Positions 20,631 through 33,276 of a stretch of 64,000 bases of DNA are shown in pieces; the stretch's first letter is position 1, and each line of letters starts with the position of its first letter. The stretch comes from Adineta steineri (taxonomy: Eukaryota > Rotifera > Eurotatoria > Adinetida > Adinetidae), in contig CAJNOI010000082.1 in NCBI GenBank assembly GCA_905250115.1, positions 81,789-145,788 on the forward strand, given 5' to 3'. The position numbers and the translations under genes are program-made. The notes under the pieces were generated by a model, which was given only the letters and a program-made list of their open reading frames with translations, was not told the DNA's origin and searched no databases.

Positions 20631-21485
20631 TTAGATCATATTTGAATGATTTCTATCAAGATAATAATCATTATAAATATCAGCAACAATAACTTGACGT
20701 GGACGCGAAGAATCCGTTGAAAATGTTTTTTGATTATTAAATGTATTATTTCCATATCCATAAAAAATTCCAAATGAATGTGTACCATAATTAGCAACCA
20801 TAATATCAATAAATGTATCATTATTAAGATCAGAAACTGTAACTGAATATGGATGAGAATTAATATCAGTTGAATAAGTTATTTGACTAATATATGTTTG
20901 ATTATTATTATTAATAAATATTTCAATATTATCATTGTTAGTATTAGCAATAACTATATCAATATTATAATCATTATTAAAATCTGCAAGCGCAAGAGAT
21001 TGCGGAAATGAATCATATTGACTTTTAAACGAATTTATTGATGTAAATTTTAATGAACATGAAGATTCTATTTATAAAATAATGTAGATTTATTGAAATA
21101 TATAAATAAATAAACGACCTACCAATCTGTGATCGTGGTGTTAAACAAATAACCAAAATACCAGTAAGTATTGATAAACTTACAAATAAAATAGAAATAA
21201 AAATACTTAGATGTGAACGTATTTTTGAATAACATTTATTGAGACTAAATAAGAAAAATATTCAGATTTATGTAATCGAATTAAATGAACATACAAAAGA
21301 TTTTCAACTTCATGTTCATTTTTTACTATGTTATTATTAACAACAGGCAATGTTTGCTGTATTTCCATTGGTTGAGGAGTAATTTCTTCTAAAGATACCC
21401 ATTCATTATCTGTTGAAACTATATCCATTTCTATAAAACTTATAAGTACAAAAATATTTATCAAATGATATATTTTTTTGTGCAT
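20631..21485 (-). pseudogene. N-terminal half of a type II membrane FG-GAP-repeat protein
   Basis: Exons 21485-21295, 21244-21123 and 21067-20631 join in phase to 249 codons. A cytoplasmic tail with a first hydrophobic stretch leads to a strong transmembrane helix (LSIFISILFVSLSILTGILV), then FG-GAP/VCBS units: LALADFNNDYNIDIVIANTN, VTVSDLNNDTFIDIMVANYG and VIVADIYNDYYLD. The homology stops at LD and the frame runs NHSNMI-stop. The last good position would be GAT AG followed by AAAT, where an intact gene would have a GT donor, so a mutated splice site or insertion broke the gene. The rest lies at 18606-19044. FG-GAP repeats form beta-propellers used in binding or adhesion. Confidence 0.75.
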
Positions 21486-21802
21486 TTGACGTCATTTACT
21501 TTTTCTCATCAAATAATCATTGACGGTAATCATAAAATCGACTTGTCATTCATTTGTATGATTTATTTTCATTCGTTTAGTCACGTTAATTACGTTTTAT
21601 ACCTTTCTTGTTAAAAACCGTACATTTAAGAACAAAATATTATGTATATTCACTCACGTGGTTAGTTCGAATGTTTTCATCATATTAATCCATGATATCT
21701 TCCTCTCGAACAGAAATTAACGTCTTTTTAACGACGAAATAACTTTTTTTTCCTTCGTACTATATGAATCATTCGTATATTTTATGCTTTATCATGTCTA
21801 TT
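21486..21802. other. Upstream region of the FG-GAP gene
   Basis: AT-rich, no recognisable features up to the hAT element. Last 8 bp TGTCTATT form the left target duplication of that element. Confidence 0.4.
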
Positions 21803-22247
21803 CAGAGATGGGCAACTCCGGGGGTAAGCAACTCCAACTCCACTCCAACTCCATCTCGTTTCTCACAACTCCACTCCAACTCCAACTCCAGTGTTTGTGA
21901 TGTCAACTCCAACTCCACTCCAACTCCATCGATTTTTTGAAGGGTCAACTCCAACTCCGCTCCAACTCCAGATAAAAAAGTGTCAACTCCAGAGTTAACT
22001 CCAACTCCAGAGTTGAATTTGCTCATCTCTGATGGATATTTTTTGTTGTTCTCTTATACGTCGTGAGATCCATCGGAGTTGAATCGGAGTTGGAAAAAAG
22101 CACCAACTCCAACTCCACTCCAACTCTATCTAGTTTTTCACAACTCCACTCCAACTCCAACTCCGTTGTCTACGATATCAACTCCAACTCCACTCCAACT
22201 CCAAGGAGTTAAAGTGTCAACTCCGGAGTTGGAGTTGCCCATCTCTG
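21803..22247. mobile_element. hAT-like element built of CAACTCC/ACTCCA satellite repeats
   Basis: Ends are CAGAGATGGGCAACTCC (21803) and its inverted match GGAGTTGCCCATCTCTG (22247). Flanks TGTCTATT (21795-21802) and TGTCAATT (22248-22255) match 7 of 8, a typical hAT duplication. The interior is almost entirely CAACTCCA(CTCCAACTC)n in several blocks. An inner copy of the inverted end (AATTTGCTCATCTCTG, about 22016-22031) suggests a dimeric or nested element. No protein is encoded. Confidence 0.8.
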
Positions 22248-22255
22248 TGTCAATT

Positions 22256-22892
22256 AGAACAAATATGATATGACTAAGATTACTTAAACAGATAGAACAT
22301 ATGACAACGATGAATTAATCAATGAAATCGATCTTTGAAATTTTTCTTCTATAGATTTACATTATTATATATATTTCGAAATATATGATTATGAAATTCT
22401 TTACAATAAAGAAAAAGATTGAACAGATGTCATGTTATTTTAATAGAAAATTCATATTTATACAAATGGATTCAAAGAGAAAATTCATCTGTTTCATGAC
22501 TAACTTTGATAGTCATACATATTTTATTCATATTTTTATGATAGTGTAACAAATGAACAATTATTATCATAGTTTGTAGATAATGAATAATGAATTAAAA
22601 TGTCTCTATGATGATTTATTCTAAATCCGATAAATAGTATCAAAACTAACAAGACATTTGAAAGGGCAATTACAGTTATCGTAAGAATTGTAAATTTTGT
22701 TAATTATAATAAACTAATATATAAGAGTAAAAAAACAAAGATATTTATTTTTATTTAGGATCGAATATTAAAGTATGTAACAATTCGTGAACATTATAAG
22801 AGGACAGTTGTTCTAACTAAAATATTGTTTTAAATTTGAACTATTTGCAAGAAAAAGAATAAAATAATTGAAAGTTAATTTCTTTGAAATAA
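22256..22892. other. Intergenic, AT-rich
   Basis: No gene or clear repeat seen; 3' flank of the kelch gene at its right end. Confidence 0.4.
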
Positions 22893-25007
22893 TTAATATA
22901 ATTCTGCACTATTTAAAATACTAGGATTATGATATCCACCAGTAACTAATACATTTCCATTTGATAATATAGATGCTGTGTGATACCATCGTCCTTCATT
23001 CATGTTACTAGTAGTTGTCCAAGTACCTGTTGATAGATCATACAGCTCAGTACGATTGAAAGTATTAACATTGCCTGAACCACCAGTAACTAATATTTTT
23101 CCATTTGATAATACAGATGCTGTGTGATATTGTCGTACATTAGTCATGTTACTAGTAGTTGTCCAAGTACCTGTCGATGGATCATACAGCTCAGCACTAT
23201 TTAAAGCACCATTATTCCATCCACCTGTAATTAATACTTTTCCATTTGATAATAAAGATCCTGTATGAATTTGTCGAGCATGACTCATACTACCAGTAAT
23301 TGTCCAAGTACCTGTTAATGGATCATAGAGTTCAGCACTATTTAAAACAAAACTGCCATTGCTACCTCCACCAGCAACTAATACTTTTCCATTTAATAAT
23401 ACAGATGCAGTGTGATAATATCGTGCATTAGTCATGTTACCAGTAGTTGTCCAAGTACCTGTTGATGGATCATACAGCTCAGCACTATTTAAGTAGCCAG
23501 TGCCCGTACCACCAGTAACTAATACTTTTCCATTTGATAATACGGATGCTGTGTGATAAACTCGTGCATCAGTCGTATTACCAGTAGTTGTCCAAGTACC
23601 TGTTGATGGATCATACAGCTCAGTACTATATAAAACATTAGAATTGCCTTCACCACCAGCAACTAATACTTTTCCATTTGATAATACAGATGCTGTGTGC
23701 CAAGCTCGTACATTAGTCATGTTACCAGTAGTTGTCCAAGTACCTGTCGATGGATCATACAGCTCAGCACTATTTAAAGCACCACCAATGCCAACTCCAC
23801 CAGTAACTAATACTTTCCCATTTGATAATACAGATGCTGTGTGAATCCATCGTGCATCACTCATGTTGCCAGTAGAAAGCCATCCTAGAAGTTACATTTT
23901 TATATATTTAGACTATACAACATTGTAGAATCAAACAATCAATATTCATTATTCTTGTAAAGTTTTTTCATTATTCTAAAAACGATAGTCTTTGATGTCT
24001 ATTTTATACCATCTCGAACTTATGTAGACCGAGAATAGTAGTTAAATGAATTATACAAAATCTCTTCACATATCATTATTACATCTTCAGTTTTCTATAT
24101 TTTCTATTTTCTCTATTATCTCAATCAAATATATAAAAGATGTTTTACGATTCTCTACAAATTTTACAAGCTATGCTTGAAAGATATTCATTAGAATGAA
24201 AATTATGAACTTTGCATCAACTCTTTCATAGTTCTCTGAATATTACAATCAAAACAATAATAATCAACATTATTGTCTAAATTAATATTAATAAGACAAC
24301 AACAGTAATAGAAAAAGTAGAAATAAATACGAATATGAATTAATCAAGCAAAACATCAATTTTACTTGAGATGATCTATCATAACGATGCATTATTATAA
24401 ACTTCAACATGTTTTAGTTCTGCATCTCTCTTTCATTTCTCTTGTTAATTAACAATGGATATCACAAATCTATATTAACTCAAATGAATTATTCTAGTTG
24501 AATATGATGAAGTTTGAAATGTAAATAATCTATATTAGTACCTCTTTCACACATTTGTGTTATTAACAATGGTAAACATACTGCTTGTGGTGAACAACAT
24601 GAATTAATAACACATATTGAATTATTTGATGAACATGTTTGTGTAATATTATCACACGTTTCTAATATTGAACATAAAATTCCAGGTGAACAATAACGAA
24701 TATTATTTATTGTTCGATAATCAAAACAAGGAGTTGATGATGAAAGACAACTATTATTATAATTTAAGTTTACATTACATTGTTGTAAAGAACAATTTGA
24801 TGTTGGATTCCATGCTGAATGAAATGATGAAGATGATGTAAACTGAATAGAAACATTATTTTCACTACAAGAATAATTAGGTAATTGTGTAGTTTGTCCT
24901 ATAGAGTTCATTTATATTGGGATAGAGCCAAATGAAAAAAAATAATTTAACAAACCTTGTACAAATGAAAGGGATATGATGAAAACGAAGGCAATGATAG
25001 ATCGCAT
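22893..25007 (-). CDS. Secreted kelch-repeat (seven-blade) protein
   Basis: Three exons (25007-24956, 24898-24542, 23884-22893) join in phase to 466 residues; the second intron is about 657 nt. Exon 1 encodes a signal peptide, MRSIIAFVFIISLSFVQG. Exon 2 encodes a Ser/Cys/Asn-rich domain with about 17 cysteines. Exon 3 encodes seven near-identical kelch units of about 46 residues, consensus HTASVLSNGKVLVTGG..LNSAELYDPSTGTWTTTGNMTNAR, consistent with a closed seven-bladed propeller of the galactose-oxidase style. The last unit stops at LNSAELY, so the final strand may be completed by the first unit. The very regular repeat resembles bacterial kelch proteins, so transfer or recent internal amplification is possible. 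Binding partner unknown. Confidence 0.9.
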
Positions 25008-25844
25008 TATTTTTTGTATGATCAATGAAAAAAAAATAAAGTATGCGGAGCAATAACTGATTTTTCTTTATTCTTTTTTTTCAATACTTTCTGCATTTCT
25101 CTTTTAATTGAAAGAGCACAAAACTGATTCTCCCCCAACATTTGCTCGTGTTCTTGAAGTCAAAAGCACATTTCTTTTTTCTTTTGATCGATTTATTCGT
25201 TCCAATTTATTCAAATATTTATTTTGTAGATGTCCATTATAGAAAAATCTCTTCTGTACGTATAATCTTCACAGCAGTAGACAAATTCTTATTTCAGACA
25301 GAAAAATGTTGTTCGAGGCAAAAAAGCTTTTTCTTTCTTTTCTGTTTATATATAATTATCAACGAAATATATGCATCTGCGATCACAACATAAAGTAAAA
25401 GGCATGATGTACTTTTTATTTAGTCGCTGTCGTGCGTGTTCGTAATTTTCCTATGACAGCCAATATATATAATTGAAGAAACCAAATCTATATAACTTGT
25501 GAATAGAATTATCATTTTTCTGCTTAAAATAAGCATTTATGTCATCAATAGAAGTTTTATCTAACTCTTTCTGTTGTATGAAGCTGTTTGATCGACAAAG
25601 GTGAAAGAAAACATCACTTGACCATGATTTATGTTTGCTTATAATCATTTTTTTATAAGATTTATTGATTACATACAATTCTCTGAAATCAAATAAAAAA
25701 GTCAGTTATTATTTTAGCGTATTTTTTTATATGATTGTTATTTTTTGAAAAACAATATTTTCGCAGCGAGTAAAAATTATATTTAATAAAGTTATCAAAT
25801 ATGAAATATTTCTTGTTTGATATAATTATTGTCCTTAGTTCTCA

Positions 25845-25950
25845 TTTGGGTGTGGATGGATGAGGATGTAGATGTGGGTATGGATGTAAGTGTGGGTGTG
25901 AACGAAAGAGAGACATTCGCATCCAAAATTACCCACACTCACACCCTACG
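25845..25950. repeat. TGTGGG-type hairpin, copy 9
   Basis: A long G-rich arm with GGGTGTGGATGG, GATGTGGGTATGG and GTGTGGGTGTG, followed by ACCCACACTCACACCCT. Confidence 0.85.
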
Positions 25951-26613
25951 AAGTCTAATGCTACATATCCACTAGAAGTATTACATCATTTAAAATACGA
26001 ACAATTAAATTAGAAATCGTTCGAGATTGAAATATGATATTATACGTTCAACCTATAGGACCAAATCACATTGTCCCTATCCAAAAACGTATTTAATTTT
26101 AGTCATACTATAAACATTTAAATTAATTATTAAAAGATAAATCGAATGTTGTACTTAAAAATAATAATAAGTATGAAATATTTCACCAAAAGAATCAAAT
26201 TTTTAGACATTGATTTTTCAACAAATGATTAATAGTATCGATTTTATTTGTCGTCTCTATTTATTTAGTTTCATACATAAAATAATTCATTTTAAATCAA
26301 AAAATACTTTTTCCATTATTTCTTTACACATTTTCGATTATGTATCTGACACACATATGAATTGGATAATTAGATCTCCTTTGAAAATATCAAATCGAGC
26401 TATTCGCATAAAGTTTGTATTGTATGTACTCTAATATCATCAACAAAATCTTATATTTCAGATAGATTTTCGTTGGTAATGAAAAATGTCAAAATAAAAT
26501 CTGATGCATAAAGAGTTAATCAAGATTCAATGAATAGCGTTTAACAGTGAGTCTAAGAAAATGACGCTATAACAATACATTGTTCATCTTGCTCCTAATA
26601 GATTATAAAAAAG

Positions 26614-26664
26614 ATTGAGGATGAGTGCGGATGGGGTAGCTTTGTTACATTCACATTCACCCGT
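26614..26664. repeat. TGTGGG-type hairpin, weak copy 10
   Basis: TTGAGGATGAGTGCGGATGG with a partial complement CATTCACATTCACCC; degenerate. Confidence 0.45.
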
Positions 26665-27743
26665 TTTCTAATATCTACGGATATAAACAGATTATACAAT
26701 TTTCTAAACTTTAGATACCGAGGTCACTCAAAATATTTATACGAAAATCCTACATCAATTTCAAGATGACTCATAGTCTTAAATACTATATTGATGATCA
26801 CACTTTGTAACTATGATCACATAATATATTTGAACAAATAAATCATTGTTACAATCTTTAATCAAACAATTAAATCATCCATATCAACGCAACAGTTGAA
26901 TTTTATTCAAAAATAACGGTAATCAAAGCAGCTATTGAAACATGTCATATGATTCTCCTTTGAGTTATTTCTGTCAAGTCACTCTGAACATCCTCAGACG
27001 ATTAACTCCTGCTACAATTTATAGTTAATAAGCTATTGAATAAAATTGTCTTATGAGTAAAAGAAATTAATTAGAGATAATAAAACACTTCGATATATTT
27101 TCGCCTATAAGTTCTGAAAGGCTAAAGATCACTTTGACTTCTAAAAGTATATACATTAGAATATACTGAAGAGTGATTTATTATTTTTAATTATTCATTT
27201 TCTTGTGAAAGTTTGGTTGGAATTGAATTAGAGTGAGTTACAGCATATTTCACTAATACCTCACAGCCAAAACCAACAGGTTCAATTTTTCTTTTTTTGT
27301 CAAGAAGTAAGTCCATTTGTTTTCGATTGATTAAGAGTACCTGTCTCTCTCACACAACTAATCAAATATTAGTCTTTTGAAGGATTAGTTATGAGTTATT
27401 AACGTAAAGGGGAAAGTCTATTGATCGTAGAACTTTCTATAAGATATAAATATATCAATGTACATGCAAGTAGTTCTTTAAAACTTGATTATTATTTGCA
27501 TATGAACATTACATCCTCAAATTTCAGCTGACTCATTTTGATTATTTTTTTGTTTTCATTTAAAAAAAACTTCTATTTTAATTACGGTTGCAAGAAAGAA
27601 ATTCAAAATGAATCTATTAATAAAAAACTAATGAAAAAAATTAAAAAAAAATAGCTATTGGAGTCTGTTTGACTTTAAAAAGTTTATTTTTCGAAGTAGT
27701 TCTTGTTGTCAGATCTAACCACCAACAGCTCATGAATGTGTCT

Positions 27744-29650
27744 CTAACAAGTTCCAACACCAGCAGCAAAACCATTACCATCAGCACAACGAAAAGGACA
27801 ACGATAAACAACATAACAAATATTATCAAGAGAAGGGCCAACACGAATATAATTATCAGGATCACCAATATTACCATTAGTATCATAAACACCATTATAA
27901 TTATAAAGTTGACCATCAAAAGTATAAATAGAATAATCAAAACGAAGATGACGACCATTACAATAACTAGAAGTACCATTATCATCACAAGCAACACAAG
28001 TATTCTGGCCAACACAAGTAGCAGCATTACACGGTGGTGGAGCTAAAATATACAACCAGAGAAATTTGATTATCGGATCAAAACTAAATTAGTTCGGCAT
28101 ATAAATTCGGCACTCAAAGCTTACTTATACCTTCATACTTTATCATGTATTATATGAAACCAAAGAGCAATAGAGAAACATTGACTGACTCCGTATAGAA
28201 TAATTCGATTTTGGAATCAGAAGGATCATTCTTAATAGAGTGAGAGTTAAAAAGAGCTGAGTTATAATTTTTGAGTTATGAATGATCAACTTTTTTGTCC
28301 AAAAGTCATTTTAGTTATAACCGTGGCTGAAACTTATAACTAAAACCGTAATCATTGTAACCTTTCAAAAATATTTTTTAGTAAATGCAGTCTTGCTTAT
28401 TCCCCTTTACTGTTCTTTTGACTATTGATTCATTTTTGTATTAGTAACCTTTCATATATTAATTTCAACAACAATTGTTTTGCTTTTGAAAATGTTGCGT
28501 AATTAGACTATCACTCTTCTATTGCATAGTCTTAACTTACAAAGCACTCTTTACTAATAATCATATACACTTAATCAATTTCGTCAGGGTCAGAAATTAT
28601 AACCATAGTGAAAAGTTATAGTTATGGTTAAACCTATAACATCGATTTTGATTATTTTGAATTTTTCTCAGTTTTTCAACTTTCAACTTTTTCAATCAGT
28701 CGATCTCTACCTCAAAAAAAGATTATTACTTACTTTGGCATCTTTCGCCAGTCCATCCACCTGTACACTCGCAGGTACCATCAGGACCAGTACATGTTCC
28801 ACCATTTTCACATAGACCTACACATACAAACACACATAAAACCAACTATCCTGTAGAACAACATGCGCTTTCAAAAGAACTTACACACATCAGAAGGACA
28901 ATCATGCATAACGTAATCACCACCACAATCAGGACCAGAATTCAAACCATAAATATACCTACCAAAATAAGAAGGCATACCATAACAAGAACGATTAGTA
29001 CCATTATCATCACAAGGAGCGCAAGTACTCGTGGCACAACAAGTAGCATCATTGCACGGTGGTAGTGTAGCTAAAATATACAGTAAGAGAAATTTGATTA
29101 TTAGATCAAAACTAAATTACTCCCACACATAAACTCGAAACTTAAAGCTTAATTAGGGTGTGAGCGTACATGAGAATGTGTGTGATACCCTTATATTTAC
29201 TCACATCTACACCCATCCTACATGCTTGTTGTAATAAATGAGTTTTTGATCAAAACTATCATTAAATCATTCTCTTAGAAAATGTAATAATAGATTGAAA
29301 AAAAGAACGCTTTACAAGCTGTGTTGGTTCAGTGACTTCCTAACGATAGTCAGAATATAAGCTCTAAGTATTAGCTTAATTTGAATAGTTTTCAATTCAC
29401 ATTATTGTACAAGTTAACATAAGCTCTTACCTGAGTCGGTAGTATCTCGCATCGTAGTGCGAAGATCGTCAATTTCTAGTTTATGAAAAACACGTCGTAA
29501 AAACATGTTGTACAGCTTATTCTTGTCATAATTGTCGCCATTATATTGCCGACGCAATTCTTTGTACGAACTAGGTGTTGCAACTGTTGAATGCTTCGAA
29601 ATAATTGCAACGAGAGCCAAAGCTACAACTACTATAGTAGATGATCGCAT
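27744..29650 (-). CDS. Secreted EGF-like, cysteine-rich repeat protein
   Basis: Four exons (29650-29431, 29070-28885, 28817-28734, 28042-27744), all in phase 1, give 262 residues. Exon 1 has a signal peptide (MRSSTIVVVALALVAII) and a charged helical region. Exons 2 and 4 encode related cysteine-rich modules: PPCNDATCCATSTCAPCDDN and PPCNAATCVGQNTCVACDDN. Exon 3 is a single EGF-like domain, LCENGGTCTGPDGTCECTGG ending WTGERCQ. Each module sits on its own phase-1 exon, typical of exon-shuffled extracellular proteins. Likely extracellular matrix or body-fluid protein of unknown role. A TGTGGG hairpin lies in intron 1 and a 64-bp tandem repeat just upstream of the gene. Confidence 0.88.
29154..29222. 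repeat. TGTGGG-type hairpin, copy 11, intronic
   Basis: TTAGGGTGTGAGCGTACATG pairs loosely with CTCACATCTACACCCATCCTA. It lies within intron 1 (29430-29071) of the EGF-like gene. Confidence 0.75.
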
Positions 29651-29738
29651 TTGTTTGCTGTTGAGTGAGAATATGAAACTATTCGTCGACTGATAGAAAA
29701 TGGATTGTGATTTATACAGTCAGTTAGCAAAGGCGCTC

Positions 29739-29930
29739 ATTCAACCAGGACCCAGTATTTCTTCGAAGGAAGAAATACATTCGTAGATAAAACATACTGT
29801 GTATTCAACCATAACCCAGTGTATTTCAAAGGAAAGAAAAAAATTAGTGATCAAAGCACGTTGCGTATTCAACCAGAACATATTATTGCTTTGGAGGCAT
29901 ACAAGAAGAATATTTGTTGTTTGAAATTAT
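29739..29930. repeat. 64-bp tandem repeat upstream of the EGF-like gene
   Basis: Three units begin with ATTCAACCAGGACCCAGTAT (29739), ATTCAACCATAACCCAGTGT (29803) and ATTCAACCAGAACATATTAT (29867), spaced 64 bp exactly, each followed by a TTCNAAGGAAGAAA-like word in the first two. They lie 90-280 bp upstream of the start codon, so they may hold promoter elements; inference only. Confidence 0.75.
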
Positions 29931-31606
29931 TCAAGTAGAATATGGTGTGACATAAGAAGATTTAGCTTATGATAAAATTTATTTTACGATAAAAGATAAT
30001 GACAAAATTATTGTTTGAATAATAAACTATCCTTTTATTTGTCATATTGATTCATTAAGTCAAGCTTTATAGGGCCATACGTTGTTGAGAGTTAATTCGT
30101 TTATTATCATATTTTATGACAATATAGTAAAACCTACGTAATATGGACACCATTGAAACCGGAGAAAAGTGTTCACTATAGAGAATTATTATATAACATA
30201 GCTTAAAATAGAAGAAATCGTAGAATATTTATTTATGCCTTTATAGTAGAGAAACATCCAAGTATCTGTTCTATTGTTCATTTATCATTAGTTGAACAAT
30301 TTAAATAAAATCTTCTAATGTTGTTTGTCTTGTTGTATTCGAATCAACGTATAGGTCTATTAATTTAGATTTTAATAATTATTCAGCGATTCGTTTCACG
30401 ATGTTACATACAGGACCAAGTGAATTAGGATACTTTTCTCATAAAGCTCTTTGAGCTAAACAATTATGATAATCAAAAATCTGTTTCTAAAATCTTGTGT
30501 ATATTTTATTGAAATTCACAAATGAAATATTCGAGATTAATGTATGGAAGTAGACTTATGTATGATGATAAACCCTTAGTCATAGTAAAAATCTACCTGA
30601 TTTTATAAACTGTTGAGGATTCAAAGTTTATGGTAAACTAACTATCAACTGTAATACTGCATTTCGAACATTGCCGTTTTGTATATCAAAGAACGTTTTA
30701 TTAGTATCTACAACGAGAAAATTATATGGAGCATCATCAGTATATAATCATTGGTCTATATTTTAAACGTGATGATCATTTACAACTTTTCTGAACACTG
30801 TCCGACTATGAGTTTTTAAAATATTTCTCTTTAGTTTCATTGAAAATCTTCTTTGTAGTTGTAAATAACGGAGTCACTCATAGACTTACTGAAATAATCA
30901 AAAATAAAGTATTAAGAAACGAATGAAAGAATTATATTTAATCACACCTGATCATTTTATTCTTTTTTTGATCGATTTCTTTCAATATTCACTTATAAAT
31001 GTGTGCTGTGAGGTAATGATGCCATAGAATATTGTTCTTTACTAGGGAAAGATCCTTATGTATCGTTCATAAGAAATGGGGTTTCGATGTGGATTTCTTA
31101 AGACTATTTTCTTTATCAACAATATATACAAACTGAAATGTTTAATTGAATACATTTATTAGTGATGAATTACATATAATGAAAAGCAATCGTAAAATGT
31201 GATCAAACTTGCAAACTAATCAATTGACGGTTAATAGTCGGTACTTCTCATCAATTTCCATTACTACTCAGCCATCTTGAGAGTGCGGGTGCAGATATTG
31301 ATATGATTCTTCCTCCTAACACCCAATCACATCCTAATACATGAACTCAAACTACTCTTTTCGTCAAAAGATAGGATCAGTTTGGTTTCGATTGATTCAA
31401 GCAAAAAAACAGTACAAGAAGCTGAAAATATAAGCATTAATGAGTTTGAGTGAAAGGTTGATAATGGGAAAGTTTTATGAAAAGTTTTGTTATCGAACGA
31501 ACATTGTCATTTGCTCCATATTGTTAAGTGATTAATCATGAAATAATGTTCTTGATAGAGTAAGGAAATGTCAATAAAGATGTTGAATATGATGAAGAAA
31601 TAAATT
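29931..31606. other. Intergenic, AT-rich
   Basis: No gene seen. At 30127-30190 the words GTAAAACCTACGTAATATGG, GACACC and GTGTTCACTATAGAG recall one end of a Tc1/mariner- or pogo-like element, but no second terminus was found. Hairpin copy 12 is at 31277-31338. Confidence 0.4.
31277..31338. repeat. TGTGGG-type hairpin, weak copy 12
   Basis: CTTGAGAGTGCGGGTGCAGAT with C-rich AACACCCAATCACATCCTAA. Confidence 0.5.
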
Positions 31607-31975
31607 TTAACAATGTATGAGAACACTGACGGTGTTTGAATTCGTATTTGCAGTGACAATATCGGGTTTATTGTCATTGTTCACATCAGCTACTGCTGCT
31701 GATAGTGGATGTGGACCAACTTCGTAAGTAGTTTGAGGAGAAAAAGTGCCGTTGCCTGTGTTGAGAAGAACACTGATGGTGTTTGAATANNNNNNNNNNA
31801 GTTTGAGGAGAAAAAGTACCATTGCCTATGTTGAGGAGAACACTGATGGTGTTTGAGCCCTGATTTGCAGTGACAATATCTGGTTTGTTGTCGCTGTTCA
31901 CATCGGCTACTGCTACTGAAAATGGTTTTACACCAACTGAGTAAGTAGTTTGATTAAGAAATGTACTATTACAAG
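31607..31975 (-). CDS. FG-GAP/VCBS-repeat protein, 3' part, interrupted by an assembly gap
   Basis: From an acceptor TTACTAG|CTTG at 31975 the frame encodes very regular FG-GAP units: VAVADVNSDNKPDIVTANQG and SNTISVLLNIGNGTFSPQT, then a second near-identical set ending ..SNTVSVLIHC-stop. Ten N bases at 31790-31799 sit exactly between two almost identical units, so the gap probably hides one or more collapsed repeats. Upstream exons were not located with confidence; a possible one with donor GTATGT lies at about 32520-32440. Such proteins in this clade often have an N-terminal membrane anchor, as in the gene at 20631-21485. Confidence 0.7.
31790..31799. other. Assembly gap, 10 N
   Basis: Ten N bases inside FG-GAP repeats. 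Confidence 0.99.
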
Positions 31976-33106
31976 CTAGTAAACAAGAAAAAAAAGATTT
32001 AGATTATGGTTTTAGTCATTAAAAAACACTGTTTCATTTTCTTATATTATTTAATATATAACAATTCAGCTCAAATCAAAGCAAACCAATCAATCAATAA
32101 AATCATTCCACTATGTTTATGACTAACTGTGATCTTCTATAATCCCGCCACTTACATCCTTTTTCCGATTCTATTTATCGTCTTCAACGACGTTTTAATC
32201 TACTCCAACATTAGCATAGTTGCTAATCTCGAATTTAGTTAATATATTTGTCTCTTCTGTATTCGTTTTTTCGTGCGACATCATTTTTTTCAATGTCTTT
32301 TCAATACAAAATTAATTTGTGACATTCTAAACATATTTTGACGAATACATGTTGAAATGAGCTAACACTTTGCAACAATCACTAAATATAGTTATCAGAA
32401 AAAACTGAAATATTGATAGAATCTTACTAAAAACATACTTTAATTCTATTTTAGTAATATCAAGCGAATCCAACGCAGATCTTCCAGTCATGTGATATGT
32501 CGGTTTATTGGAGTGCACTGAAAAATCTCATTACTCGAACGAATAGACATAGAATACCTCAGGAGTATAAAATTAGAACGACTGGTTCTTTCTTAGGTTT
32601 ACATAGGAAACTTAAACTGAACAAGAGAGGTCTATGGGAAATAAAATGTGTTTTCTTTCACTTTTCTACAGAACATAGTAGCTCTTTTAATACCTTTTGG
32701 TTCTTTAAGAATCTATAGAAAAGTAAAATCTAACATACAAAGGACAACATCTATGCATAAAGTTAAAAGTGAATAAGTTTTGTATTTCGTAGACCTATCA
32801 CCAATTGGTGTAGCTTCGAGCTGAGTTCTGCCTCAAAAGATTCTAGATTTCATTCTGCACGAAACTCTGTACGAATCTATCTCATAAAGATAAAAGTAAA
32901 TAAAATTGTCTCAGCAATAGTACAAAATATAATATGAGTAACTTTCAAAATAATATCCAAAAAGAAAATGTTATTTGAAAATTACTTATCATCATCAGAA
33001 ATATTCAGAAAATAAGAAACAGGAACTCGTAAGAGTATAGTTTCTCAAACTAAACAGCAATTGATCGATTGACAAGTAAAAAAGGTACTATGATTCGTGT
33101 GATATA
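31976..33106. other. Intergenic or unresolved 5' part of the FG-GAP gene
   Basis: AT-rich. A minus-strand frame with an ATG at 32518 (MHSNKPTYHMTGRSALDSLD..) followed by donor GTATGTTTTT at about 32438 might be a 5' exon of the FG-GAP gene, but it has no recognisable family. Nothing else seen. Confidence 0.35.
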
Positions 33107-33243
33107 TTACTGACCAAGTGATGTTATTGTTGCCGACGTTGCTGTCCATGATTCTGCTACTGCTGTTGGTAATGTTGCTTCTGTTGATGATGACGCTGTT
33201 ACTGCTGCTGTTGATGACGATGTTGCTTCTATCGATGATGATG

Positions 33244-33276
<33 letters not shown>

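Larger units (their letters stand above)
25008..27743. other. Large intergenic region with two hairpin copies
   Basis: No confident gene. A minus-strand frame at 25451-25690 preceded by a good acceptor (TTTGATTTCAG|AGAATTG) could be a terminal exon of a small unrecognised gene, but no upstream exons were found. Hairpin copies lie at 25845-25950 and, weaker, at 26614-26664. The rest is AT-rich. Confidence 0.4.

Noticed and set aside
27641..28046. Hydrophobic minus frame and Thr/Asn-rich plus frame
   Set aside because: Both are out-of-frame shadows of the last exon of the EGF-like cysteine-rich gene, whose phase-checked frame explains the bases.
30127..30190. Complete Tc1/pogo-like element
   Set aside because: Only one end-like sequence is visible; no matching inverted end or target duplication was found.
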